NCBI GenBank assembly: GCA_910592005.1
Contig: CAJVPP010000160.1
Span: forward strand, 1 to 43,327
Reading direction: 5' to 3'
Length of the DNA: 43,327 bases
DNA from: Funneliformis mosseae
Taxonomy: Eukaryota > Glomeromycota > Glomeromycetes > Glomerales > Glomeraceae
How positions within the stretch are numbered: position 1 is the stretch's first letter; each line of letters opens with the position of its first letter. This document shows positions 31,523-43,083 of this stretch, in pieces. The notes under the pieces are model-generated. The model searched no databases, was not told the DNA's origin, and saw only the letters and a program-made list of their open reading frames with translations. The translations under genes were made by a program, and so were the position numbers.

Positions 31523-32885
31523 GGTTGTTTATTTCAGAAAGATGTATCTCTTCTTTTTTACCTTTTTTTTACACCATGTATATGTAGTTTTTCTTTGGCT
31601 TTCTTATATATATATACACAATATATACACACAATATATATAGTTTTTTTTTTTAAAGTGGGTTGGGATTTGGCGATATAGAGTAATTGTTTGCAACCTT
31701 TTTACCAATTTTTTTTATTTGTCAATTTAAGTTTCAAACAGGATGTAATCATTGCTTCTTAGTTTTTCATGAATTAAAAAAAAATATAAAAAATATATAT
31801 ACATATATGCTTTGCGTATATGATCCTATCAGTTTTTTCTCTGTTTTTTAATGATTATCACGTGATATACGTGTTTGGCCGTTGTAGACGGCATTACGAA
31901 ATTATGAAAATTCAACCTAAATTACCGGAAATTTTAACTGAAAATAAGATCTATTTTGCTTTTTATTACATCCAGTTGATGAGGTTTGTTGATTTTAATA
32001 AAGTTTTGGACATATGAAAATGTGTCCAAACCCTGTCCAAAACTGTCCAAAACTGTTGATTTACATATATCATTTCACATGGCAAACCACCTATTTATAT
32101 TTTAGAATATTTTTTTTATCATCATATTGCTTTAAAATTCGATTGATCGCGTTTGTGTTTTGGTTTCCAAATTATTATATCTATAAGCAAATATTATCTG
32201 AAATTGGGAAGGTGAAAAATTGAAGCAATATTATCATTCTTTATAATTTAATGGTGTTGGTGTGAGGTGTGTTAATATGCAGTGTATCATTTCACAGACT
32301 ACTTTGTGGACTGCGTGTTCGTAAGGGAAAGACTGCGTAAGAATCCCATGACGGTCTTCTTTTTTATGTGCAAATATAATAATTTGTCACTATTTTTTAT
32401 CCTTTCAAAAACAGAATGACAAAAATTCGATCATTTTTGGTTCAAAAGTTAATACTGATTGACGTAATTTGCAATATTACTTAAAAATTGGTTTTGACAC
32501 TAATATATAATCCAAGGAAATATGTATTGTAAAAAATTATGTATAATTAGTAATAGATGTTAAAAGACTTGTAGGTAATAATATAAAAATTATATATTTT
32601 AATGATATCATAAATATGTATTTGAACATTTTTCAATAAATTATTAAATCTAAATAATTATTTGTTAAACTAACCTGAAAATATTAGTAATTTTATTCAA
32701 AAGAATTAATATTGCAAAAATTAATTTATTTTTTTTTAAAATTTATTAATTTTTTAATAAATTCTAGCTATTTCCTTCTTTTCTACGTATTTTCTCTCTA
32801 AATTTATATACTCATTCAGTCTCAAGTAAATAAAAATTATATAAAAAATTCTCTTTGAATATATATTTTTTAAAATTTTTTCTAG
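31523..32885. other. Intergenic stretch at the border to the repeat-rich region
   Basis: No gene. It contains a TA/CA microsatellite at about 31606-31651, a TCACGTGA octamer at 31858-31865, and the hairpin plus 10 bp tandem repeats at 32003-32056. From about 32480 the sequence becomes very AT-rich, leading into the LINE 3' end. Confidence 0.5.
32003..32056. repeat. Hairpin followed by 10 bp tandem repeats (CTGTCCAAAA)
   Basis: GTTTTGGACATA (32003-32014) faces ATGTGTCCAAAC (32020-32031) as an imperfect inverted repeat. Then CTGTCCAAAA is repeated 2.4 times from 32033 to 32056. Probably the end of an old DNA element; no partner terminus was found. Confidence 0.45.
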
Positions 32886-32902
32886 TTTTTTTTTTTTTTT
32901 AT

Positions 32903-32926
32903 AAGTGCGGCAGTCTCGCATAATCT
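32903..32926 (-). other. Stem-loop at the LINE 3' end
   Basis: Immediately inside the poly-A (T17 on plus) the minus strand reads GCGAGACTGCCGCAC, which can fold as TGCG/CGCA with G-U extension. A 3' terminal hairpin next to a poly-A is what many LINE reverse transcriptases recognise. It is short, so the assignment is tentative. Confidence 0.4.
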
Positions 32927-33244
32927 TTATTAATATTTATGAATTTATAAGAAAAACAAAATAAAATAGAAAATACAAAAATATTTATAAACTAATCTAG
33001 TAAACTAAACTACTTTATCAATACCAACCTTGCATTTTATCAAACTAAACTATACATCAGAAAAGAAAAGAAAACTAATCTAAACTAAAATACAGATATC
33101 AAACATCTGAAAGGAAGAATATGATTACTGCTGTACCAGAAATTTGACCAGTAAGTACTATAGGCGATGGCTGCTGTAAATGAGAAGGGATTAATTGGAG
33201 GTGTTTGTACTGAATGAAAGAAACTAAAGGAAATCTAAACCACA

Positions 33245-36200
33245 GTGAAATCATCTTTAATGTTGTTTAACGTTTTCTATACTTGTAGTGAATTACATCT
33301 TTTCAGCCAGATATCGTGGATTAATGTAAATATATCATCAAATAGGAATGATAATAATCTAAGGGTAAGTTATTTGTTCATTATGATAGTGTTGATTGAT
33401 GAAGTGAAAGATGAAGGAATTATCTCTTTTAAAAGGTCAATTAAATATAAATTATTATTATTTGAGATGTAATCTCATATTGGAAACTAATCCACATAGA
33501 TGACAGGTATGTCATTATTAAGTCTATTAAGTTTTTTTAAGTGAGACATAAACGAACGTTTGTGTTCTTGAATAATAGTTTTAAGAGGTTTAGTATTGTT
33601 AAGACAAATCCAAATGTAATAAAAATCTTTAGTATTGAAGCAGCATTAGAAACAGTTATTCAAAACATAGGTTAGAGAATATCGAGCATTCATTATTGTT
33701 AAAGTAAAAAGTAGTTGTAAAAGTATTTTGAGTTTAAACTGTTTTCTTTTACAAGCGTCAAATGATGTGACCCTAGCATTTTCTGAGTTGTTAAGAACGT
33801 AAAACAAGGTTTGCCAATCAATGTGAAAATTGCTATACTTAGTAAGATATAGAAGGATTAGAAAATCTTCAACCCAAGAAGCTTGTTGCAAGTATTTGAT
33901 AAATAAGTAAGAAAGTATAATGATTGGTATATTATTGTGACATAGAACATATTTGAAATCCAGGTGTTTATTATTAATGTACAGTCAATTCTTGATATAG
34001 CAAATTCTTGATATAACAAATTTTTTAAATAAATATAATAAAAATACTCTTGTTATAATGAATTGGCCAATAAAATCTCTTAAAATCTTCACTATAGTCT
34101 TATAGCGAAGTTAAGGTTTAGGATATAAAGTTCGTTATAACAAGAGTTGACTGTATATATGGGCATTAGTAACTTGTTTAGCTAAGAGGTTAACTTGATT
34201 GTTGAAATGATCATTTTCATGGATTTTGACTTTAGTAAGTGTTAATTTGACATTGTGTATGGCTATAAGATGCAACATAATCATCCAAATATGAAAGTAG
34301 AAGATCTTGAATGCAGGGTTGAGAAAGGGAGATACCTTATAGAATGTTATAATCTTATTGTATAATATAATTACAGTTTGCAAATCAGTATAGATTTTAA
34401 TATTGGCATTGTGTAGTAACATATAAATAATAGTAAGAATAGCAATTATCTCTGCCAATATTGAGGAAGAAGAATATAATAGAAGTGTAACATTAAATAA
34501 AAGTGAGAGCTAATTCTGATCAGTCTATAACTACACAATACCTATCCAGCAGTTAGAAGATCCTAAGGATGTAAGAGAATTATCCGTATAAAATTAGAGA
34601 AATTCAGCATTAGTAAACTGTATTTTAAGTTAATCTAATCTATTGATAGAATTTTAGTCAAAAAAGAGAATTGTTAAATTAAGCAGAGATTTAGTTGGAT
34701 ATTGATAAGGGAAGGTTAAAGTTGATAAAGTTAATTCTTAAAATGTAAGGTAGGAAAGGTTACATCACTATCTCTTACGAAGTTTGTAAAATACTTTAAA
34801 TACAGAATAATATATTTTCAGTAATTTAATAATGCAGAAACTATGTCTTTGTTATTATTTGTATGGTATAAGAGCAAAGTGATTAAATATATTATATCTA
34901 ATATAAGAAGCAATAAACATTCAGTTACATTCTAATTAAGTTAGTAGGTAGTGTTATGCGTAAATGATTGTGTCTTCTTCTTTGGTAACTCTTTTTAATA
35001 TGAAGATCATATACTGATTAGATCAAATAATTACAAAAGTTGGATTGGTTGATAATGTAATAAAAGTGGTTGGTTGTATTAGTATTTTAATCAGAGATGC
35101 ATGAGAAAGGTATCTATTGGACAATTATCTAGTGGATTCATTGATTAAGATCTTTAATTCCAGTTAGTTAAATTATTTTGCACTATAAAATACAGAATCA
35201 TATATCATGTTGAGATCAAAAGCTGTAAATAAATTGATACCATCTATCGTTAAGTGTTGGTCAACATATAAGATTGATAGTGAACGTAATTACAAGATGT
35301 TTTGCTAGTAAAATTTTAGAGTAAGGAATTTTGAAATGGAAGTAAAGCCTCTGTCAATTTGTCTTAAGTTATAGTCTTTGTCAATATATTATTGAAAATG
35401 AAGACCATCATAATATGCAGCAGATAGAAAGTAAGACCACTATTCTTTAAAGAGTTTTGTATTATTATAAGGCCAATTGGTTAAAAAGGATAAAGGTAAC
35501 TATTCAAATAATTGAAGTTGTATATTGTGTAAGTTTGATATTAATCCAAGAATTGAGATGTCATTGATCATCTTTAAGAGATCAAATAATTTGATTTGCA
35601 TTTGTTTGTTATAAAAGTATGCAAGATTATCTTCAAATATTGAGTATATTACTAATGCTGGTACAAATCTTGAAAGACCTAATTTCTTTTTGAAGAAAGT
35701 TCTATAAAATGTTATCAGAATGTTACAAGTAGACTGAGAAACAAATATGAGTTTGGTTTTATATAATATACAAGAGATTACTATTATATTGAATATTGTG
35801 ATTATATACTTGACAGTCAGTTTTTTTTTGTTGAATACAGTTTTGGTTCTTTTAAATTCATCCTGAATTTGGTTTATGATGAATTGATTATTGTTAAAGA
35901 AGGAGACTCATACTCCTAGGTATCTTGTGAATTCATTATGTAAGAGTGAAAAAAGCCATATATCTTTGTTATTGAATTTGAAATTAATAAGATTAGGATC
36001 CTTATCATTGATCATCAGCACAGATTTATTTCAGTTGACTTGAATGCTATTTAAGGTATAGAATGAGTCTGCAATAATCATTATATTTTAAAAATCAGTT
36101 TGAGAATTAGCTATCCAGAGTATATCATTCATGTAAGCGAAGGTAGGAACATGATTTGAAAACTTTGTATTTCTCATTTTATGATATTAGCTTTTTAATT

Positions 36201-38464
36201 GACATGTTAAGTATAGCTATAAGATGAATTCTGTATCAAACATAATAGAAGATCATAATATATATACCAAAGGATGAGAAAAATAATCTCTTTTTAGTCA
36301 ATTTCTAAAAGGACTAAATAGGTGTCAGTATTATCGTACGTGATAAAAACTTGGTTAAAATGAGAAAAGAAGATTGAAATTAAAATTTAATAAAGGCTTC
36401 TGAAATGCATAAACAATTGAGAACTTTGATTAACATGGTGAAGTTGATATAATCGTAAGCTTTTAATATGTCTTGAAATAAAATCCAAAGGTAGTTGCAG
36501 TAAAATAAAGCATCGTATTTAATATTGTTGAAAATATTAATAGGTTCAAAGTACTTTTGCAAGGAAGGCTGGCAAAATTATTTCCTCTAAGGATGTTGTT
36601 GATGGACAAGATATTTAACAGTTAACTGTTGATTAATTTGATAAGTACTTTTTGTAAATATTCTAACAAGGTGATTGGATGAATATTTTATAAGATTATA
36701 TTCCCAAGGTTTGGGTTTAAGAATAGGATAGATAAAAGTTAAATTCCATTTGTTAGGTGATAAATTGAGAGTGAGACATCTGCAAATAATAGTCCAAAGA
36801 TATTTTGAAGAAAAAAGACTGAGATGTTTTAATATTTCATTCAATATTTTTGATAGTTCAGGGGCTTTATCATTAAAGAACGCCTTAATAATATTAAGTC
36901 ATTCTTCTTTTAAGGGAGGTTGTATAAGAGATCTGTAAATGTTAGGGTCAATTAATTCATCGGGTATATAAACTTACTTCTATATCTCTAAAAGTAATAG
37001 ATTAAAATATTGTGAGCCTACTACTCTTTGAAAGTGACATGTCATTTCTTTTTAAATATCTTTTAGATTTGTAAGAAGTTTTTTAGTTGTTTATACATCT
37101 ATCTAATATAATAGTACTACATGGTCTTTCTAATAGTGAGTCAAATATGGTCTTTTGGTCATCAATTATATTAATATATTATTGCTCGATAGCTTCATTA
37201 ATTGAATTCAACTTCGTTAAGTTTAGCTACTATGAAGAGAATTTTACAAAGGTTAATTAATAACAGTTTGGTAATGCCTATATAATTAATGGATGGTTGA
37301 CTAATATTCAGAAGTATAATTTCAAATTCTGATGAGAAAGTGCATATTTTTTATAAAGGATAATCTATTTAAGGTCAACATTATTCTGGGCAATACATTT
37401 ATTACTTAATTTACAAAGCTTTTATACTAATTTGATATGTTTATATATTAATCTGAAGATACGTAATTTTAGGCCTCAGGCATAATGTGAAGTATATTTA
37501 TTAGGAATTATTTTAGTAACAACATCAATGATCAATTTATGTAACAGATTCTAATAAAAATTAAGGTAGTGAATAGTGTAGATTTTATTTAGTGTGAGAA
37601 GATTTAATCTAGTGTTCTTACATCTGTGATTTATTGAAGCATTCTACTCATAATCAGATATATCCTGATATTGAAAAACTAATTTTTTTGTTATTAATTA
37701 TTGTACAAATAATGGATTGATAGTCGTTAATAAAATCCTAGCATGAACTATAGCATGATCAGATATATCATTATCCACTCTGATGACTACTTGATCCATA
37801 AGATCAGGAACAAATATTGAGTAAATAAAGATATGGTCAATGGTAGAACAGCTAGTATTAGTTATGTAGATAGTAAGATTAGAGGTAGACTTATGATTTT
37901 TGATTAAATTCAAGTTGTTAAATAAGTGTAGGTTATAGAGTGATCAAAAAATTCCTTTGAGTTTGTAGGGTTATGTACTCTTGATAGATCAGTATTAAAA
38001 TCACCAAGAAGAATTACTAAATAATCCTTTTGGTAAGCATTATTTATAAGATCTAATGTTTTCCTGTAAGTTTTGTGATGTAGTTGAATATTTGAGCTAA
38101 AAACATAAATGTTGATAATACAGAATTTAGTTTTATTTTTAAATTGAAAATTGAGCAATAGATGTGATAATAAAAGAATATGTAGTAAAATACGTGATCA
38201 GAAACTAACTCTAAAGCTCATGCTTTGTGAGGAGGGATCTGTATTAAAAAAGAGACAAATTTATTAGCACAAATGGGTTTTAAAAAATGTATATAAAATG
38301 AATTTTTTGAAGTTCATTTCTTATAAGACGATATTGTCTAAATTATGAAGAGTATAAAGATTAAAAAGGATTTGTTGTTTGTGTGATAAAGTAAAAAAAC
38401 GAGTATTGTAAATAGTAATATTAAAGGTGAGGGTACTATTTTGTATATATGATTGTGAGATCAT
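33245..38464 (-). pseudogene. LINE ORF2 remnant: endonuclease, reverse transcriptase, RNase H
   Basis: The ORF begins at an ATG at 38464-38462 (MISQSYIQNSTLTF). The endonuclease is shown by LLGDFNTD at about 38005-37994 and by STIDHIFIY and SDHAIV at about 37763. The reverse transcriptase is shown by NKWNLTFIYPILKPKPWEYN (36587-36844), WILFQDILKAYD (motif A, near 36470) and, at 36135-36124, YMND where YxDD is expected: the second catalytic Asp pair has lost one Asp. RNase H is shown by AEIIAILTIIY and IYTDLQTVI (34458-34135), with the last Asp apparently changed to Asn. After the nested MITE the frame resumes (INNKHLDF) and ends in a Cys-containing tail near 33500. Many stops; inactive. Confidence 0.75.
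33982..34153. mobile_element. Pogo/Tigger-like MITE nested in the LINE, 172 bp
   Basis: The left end CAGTCAATTCTTGATATAGC and the reverse complement of the right end (CAGTCAACTCTTGTTATAAC) match at 19 of the first 23 positions. TA flanks both sides (33980-33981 and 34154-34155). Removing the element with one TA restores the reading frame of the LINE RNase H region, a clean proof of insertion. There is no coding capacity. Internal GATATA(A/G)CAAA words repeat near the left end. Confidence 0.8.
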
Positions 38465-38465
38465 G

Positions 38466-40561
38466 ATTATTTAAAGAACAAATCAAGAGTTAAAACCTCT
38501 GTATCATATTCTAAAGTATTAATAGCATTAGGTAAGTTAAATTTGAGAATTAGAACTTTATAGCTAGGGTGAGTTTCATCATAAATCATATTTTGAATGC
38601 TGGTGACGGTTCAGAGAGCAATATTAAGTTTTTTGACAGTAACTTTATGATGAATGTATAATTCTTCATTTTCTTTATATAACTAAGCAATTTGTTTTTC
38701 ACGTTTAGTAACTTTAAAGTTAGAGATATCTACTTCAGATTCAAATACAGTATCAGTATCTATAACACCTTCTGCTTTATTAGCTTTGTTAAGTTTTACG
38801 ATTTTTTTTAAGGTGAGGGTGAAAATATTAAAGTGTTTTTTAACTTCATCAAGATGATGCATTAAGAAGGTAAGGTTATTATAAAGCATGACTAATATTA
38901 TTGTAATAGCATCTAATTTATTTAAAATTCTCTGTGTATCAGTCAACTCGTGCGTAAGTGTTTTAGTCGATCTGTATAGAGTATCCTTCTCTTTAATCTG
39001 TTCAGATTATAATTTACGGGTATAGATCGACTTGTTAAGGGATGATTGTTTAAGTTTTATGTTATTATTAAAAGAAGTTGAGTTAAAGGTAACTGTAAGT
39101 TTAGCGTTTTTAATCTTGTTTGCAAATGATCGTGAATTATTAGGATCAAATATTGTGTCTTGATCATGGACAAAGGTAACTTTAAGATGTGACATAGATG
39201 CTGAATAGTTTTTAAATTATACTGGTTTGAATCTTTGATACAAGTTTTAAGTTTATTTATCCTTTAGATTGGATCTTCTTTTTCTGCAGTTACGTAAGTC
39301 ATGTTTTAAAATAAAATAGTGTATGTATAAGTTAGTATCTGATGCAGTTTAGATAAATTTTCAATTGTTAAAATTTATCAGATCTCCATTTTTTGTAGCT
39401 TCTATATCCTCTTTATTGCGAAAGTGCGTAAAGGCGTATTAAAGGTTTTAATAGTTTGATCTGACTTTGGGAATCATCCAGATGGCTGCATTCACAGCTT
39501 TTCTAATCAGTTCTAATTCGCAGCCTATAATATCTTTCAGAAGGTTAGTTAATTTTAAGGTGAACTTGGATTTAGCTTTAGTTTCATCATTAGTAAGAGA
39601 ATATACATGTATTCTGATCATATTTTTTAAAATGAAGAGGCCTGCATTAGTGTTGAAAAATGAAAGATCTGTCTCAAATGCATATAAGATGGTCACTTGT
39701 TGTCAAAGGTTCTTTGTCATTATAGAGCATTTAATGATCATGTTGAATCAGGCAAATGTTGATCAGATGATCTATTTAGAGGTGAAAATGAAAATCTCAG
39801 TTACCTTGATTGATAATCTTAGGTCAAACTTAAATAGGATAGATGTAACAAATAGTTTAAATATGACTATTTTATATTAGAAATTTTGGTAACAATTGCA
39901 TAGTTAGTATTTTCACATGTTGTAAATCCTAATTAGATAATTTTTAACATTTTGTTATCAAGATCCTATTTTACTAACGCATTAATAAACAATAGGTATT
40001 CTGTATCATTGAATAATTTGCAAACTTTGTTAGTTTTTTACGAAAAGATTTATTAGAGAGGAAGGTTTCTGCAGCATAGTAAATATAGAAAGTGGTAGCG
40101 TCTTTGACTTTTTCAAAGGTAATAGTATTTCTATTAATATCTTTATCATTTAGTATATTTTCAGAAGTATCAAAGGTCTGATCTTCATTTATAACGTTAT
40201 TATCGTTAAAGGCCATCATTTCACTATCCTTTAGTTTTTAGATAGGTAAAGAGCTGGTGATAGAAGTTTCTTATATATCTTTATAGTCAGGAAACCAAGG
40301 GTCTTTACCATATTTAAAAGGTTTTTGCTTCAGCTAAAACTACTATAACTTGTTAGTCGACGCTTATGTTACCAGCTGATAAAATATTGTTAGTGGTTAT
40401 AACTTTTAAAGGTCCAGTTGGAGTTTTATTTGTTTGGTTAGACCTGATAGTCATAGTCTTTTTCTGTAAAAGTTTTTCTTTATTTTTTGTTAGTAAGCTA
40501 AGGCAGTTTCATAAGTTGTGATTGCTTTTTGTGAAAGATTTTGATTTTTTTCTTTTTCCAT
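38466..40561 (-). pseudogene. LINE ORF1 remnant
   Basis: The start at 40561-40559 reads MEKEKNQNLSQKAITTYETA before the first stop. Fragments follow in shifted frames: NEDQTFDTSENILND (near 40180), a segment with FTLKLTNLLKDIIG (39448-39696), one with DQDTIFDPNNSRSFANKI (39007-39195), and a Lys-rich coiled-coil piece (38683-38946). This is the usual layout of an ORF1 nucleic-acid-binding protein, but no specific zinc knuckle or RRM can be claimed. Multiple stops make it non-functional. Confidence 0.55.
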
Positions 40562-42932
40562 TTTTTGTAATTTTGGAAAGAAAGGAAATAAGTTTTTAAT
40601 TTTTACTATAGTTTCAAAAGGATACATTTAGAGAAAGATAATTATATTATATATTTTTTTTAAAATTCAAAATTTCATTATGTTTATTCTTTACCTACTA
40701 TATTTTTTTGAAATTATTAAAATATAATCTGAATTTATAATAAGTAAAATAATATTAATAAACTTTACAGATAAAGAAATTATACTACATATACTAGAAT
40801 AAATATATATAATTTAACCTAAAATATAAATACAAATAGTCAAATAATTCAAATCAAAATATGAAAAACAAAAGCATAATAAATAATATTTTTTATATAT
40901 TTTTTATATTTTCATCAAATCTACTATTAATAGGAAGTATTCAAATAGATCTAACTTTACTTCTTTTTTTTAAGGTAATAAATAACCCTTATTTGAATAA
41001 TGCTTTCTAAACCTATAATAAAATAATATTTTTAATAAATATTTAAATAAAAAACTAATAATTTATAAGAAATTACTCAAATTAATAATCAAATAAACAA
41101 AAAGTATAGAAATATAAATCTTTAATAATAATTAGTTTATTAATGATTTAAATAATTTTAAATATAAATCTAATTACAAAAATACCTAATTTAATTTTTA
41201 CTTTATTATTTTAAAAAATAATAATTATCTCATTAGTAAAAACTTTAATAAATATTTAATAAAAACTAGATATAATTATTTAGATTTCATTCTGTTTACA
41301 TTAAAAAAAAAATCAACTTTTGCTAATAATAATGATAATATGTAGCAAAGTATTTTGATAATAAAATTAAAAATAAAATAATAAATATTAGCAAGATAAA
41401 TATATATTATATTTTCTTCATATGATTTATATAAATACTTTAATATACAAACTTTAATAATCTTTTTTTTTAACATAAATAGCTTTAAACTTAATATAAT
41501 TATAAATCTTATTCTATAAATTTAAATTTTTCATGATTTCAGATAGTTTTTTTTTTAAATGTCATAATTTTTACAATTTTCTTTTTAGTAATTTAAATAT
41601 TAATATATTCTTAACAAATTTTCTATAATAATTTCTATTATATATTGATATTTAAATATACTTTTATAGTTAAATTGATTTATTTATATATATTATTTCA
41701 AAATTTATAAATATAAAATTATTTATAGAAAACTTTAAATATTTTAATATTTAATAATTATAAAAAGATTATTAAATTTATTAAAAGTATTAATTTTTTA
41801 TAATATATTTTAAAACATTTAAAAATAATTAAAAATGATTTTACTTTATAAATAAAATTATCTATAAATTTATAGAAAAACAATTAAAGCAATTATATAG
41901 ATTAAAATATTAAAATAAATATAGAGTAGCTATATCATATAATACAAAGTTTTAATATAAATAAAGAATAAAAGAAATAGTTTATCCTTTAGATTGTCTA
42001 GCAAGCAAATTTATCTGCAAACTTAAAAAAATGTATTATTTTTATAATAAAATATTAAATATTAATTTTAGTAATATAATAATTATATAAAAAATATAGT
42101 TTAATATTTATTTTATTAATTTTATTAGAAGAATTTTAAGTTTACAAGATATTTTTAAATAATTTAATTTTTAAATTTTAAGTTTTAAAAAATTTATTAT
42201 AATAATTTTTTAAAAAATTCTTTAAAATTTATATGTTTATAAATTAATTAAATCATTTTATTACTAATAAAAGTCATAAAATTTCTTAGTAAATTATAAA
42301 GGTATAATAATTAAAGTTATTCTTTATAATAAATTTTATAATATTCTATTATGATTAATATTACTAAAAATAAATATTAATAAGATTATCAAAGGTCAAT
42401 AACAAAATTTTTTAATTTATAATTTTTTTAAAAATTATAAATTTTTAGTTTATAAATAACTATAAATTATTTATTATATAATTAAAAAATAAAAATTATT
42501 ATAATATAATACATATTTATAAAATTAATTTAAAAAATTTTTTTAATTTTTCATAAAAATAAATCAGAAGGGAATTTATAGTAAATAAGCAAGTAAATTT
42601 ACTTGTGAATCTCTACAATCTAAGAAATAATATTTATAAATTTTATTAATAAAAAGTAATATTATATTTTTTATTTTTTTTTGAAAAATTATATATTTTT
42701 AATTAAGCTTTAAATGAGTTAAGTTAAATTAAATTATGAGTAAAAAATCTTAATTTTTAAAATATTATATATTAGTTAAATTTTATTTAAATAAAGATTT
42801 ATAATTATATAATATTACAAGACTAATTATCAAATAATAATTTATTAGGTATTAATTATTGAAAAGCAATTTATTAGATAGTAAAATAATAATTATATAA
42901 AATGATATATTAATTAAAATAAAATAAATTAT
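40562..42932. other. Extremely AT-rich, gene-free stretch
   Basis: From about 40640 the sequence is almost only A and T; for example 42061-42120 contains two G and no C. No open frame of meaning, no RNA gene. It holds one long-distance inverted repeat (41981-42630). It may be an old repeat eroded by C to T change, or a heterochromatic or centromere-like spacer. Confidence 0.6.
41981..42630. repeat. Long-distance imperfect inverted repeat in AT-rich DNA
   Basis: The left arm (41981-42020, with AGATTGT, GCAAGCAAATTTA) and the right arm (about 42588-42630, with TAAATTTACTTG, CAATCT) are reverse complements at most positions over about 40 bp, with a gap of a few bases. They are among the few stretches here with G and C, so the match is less likely to be AT noise. 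The 650 bp could be an eroded DNA transposon. Confidence 0.4.
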
Positions 42933-43083
42933 ATATTATAATTAAAGATAGTCACCGCAATTAAAAAAAATAGCGCAATTGAGTTGCAACTTATGGTGCA
43001 ATTAAATTTCCTTATGGCGCAATTAAGTTGTAACTCAATTGAAATTTGAAAATAATTATGGGGACCATCTTTAGTTATAATAT
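42933..43083. mobile_element. Foldback MITE, 151 bp, with double inverted repeats
   Basis: The outer arms 42933-42962 and 43054-43083 match at 25 of 30 positions as reverse complements (core ATAATTAAAGATRGTC). A second inner pair, CAATTGAGTTGCAACTTA (42976-42993) and 43024-43041, matches at 17 of 18. Between them TTATGGYGCAATT occurs twice as a direct repeat. The whole unit folds on itself almost completely. There is no coding capacity. Clear GC content against the AT-only flanks marks it as a younger insertion. Confidence 0.75.

Larger units (their letters stand above)
32886..40561 (-). mobile_element. Decayed non-LTR retrotransposon (LINE, APE endonuclease + RT + RNase H)
   Basis: A minus-strand element of about 7.7 kb. 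On its own strand the order is ORF1, then ORF2 with APE-type endonuclease, reverse transcriptase and RNase H, then a 3' end with a short hairpin (around 32903-32926) followed by A17 (T17 on plus, 32886-32902). Stops and frame changes interrupt every domain and no frame exceeds about 110 codons on that strand, so the element is dead. CpG is nearly absent over long stretches, consistent with methylation-linked C to T decay. A 172 bp MITE is inserted at 33982-34153. The 5' limit is set at the ORF1 ATG and may lie slightly further out. Confidence 0.8.
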
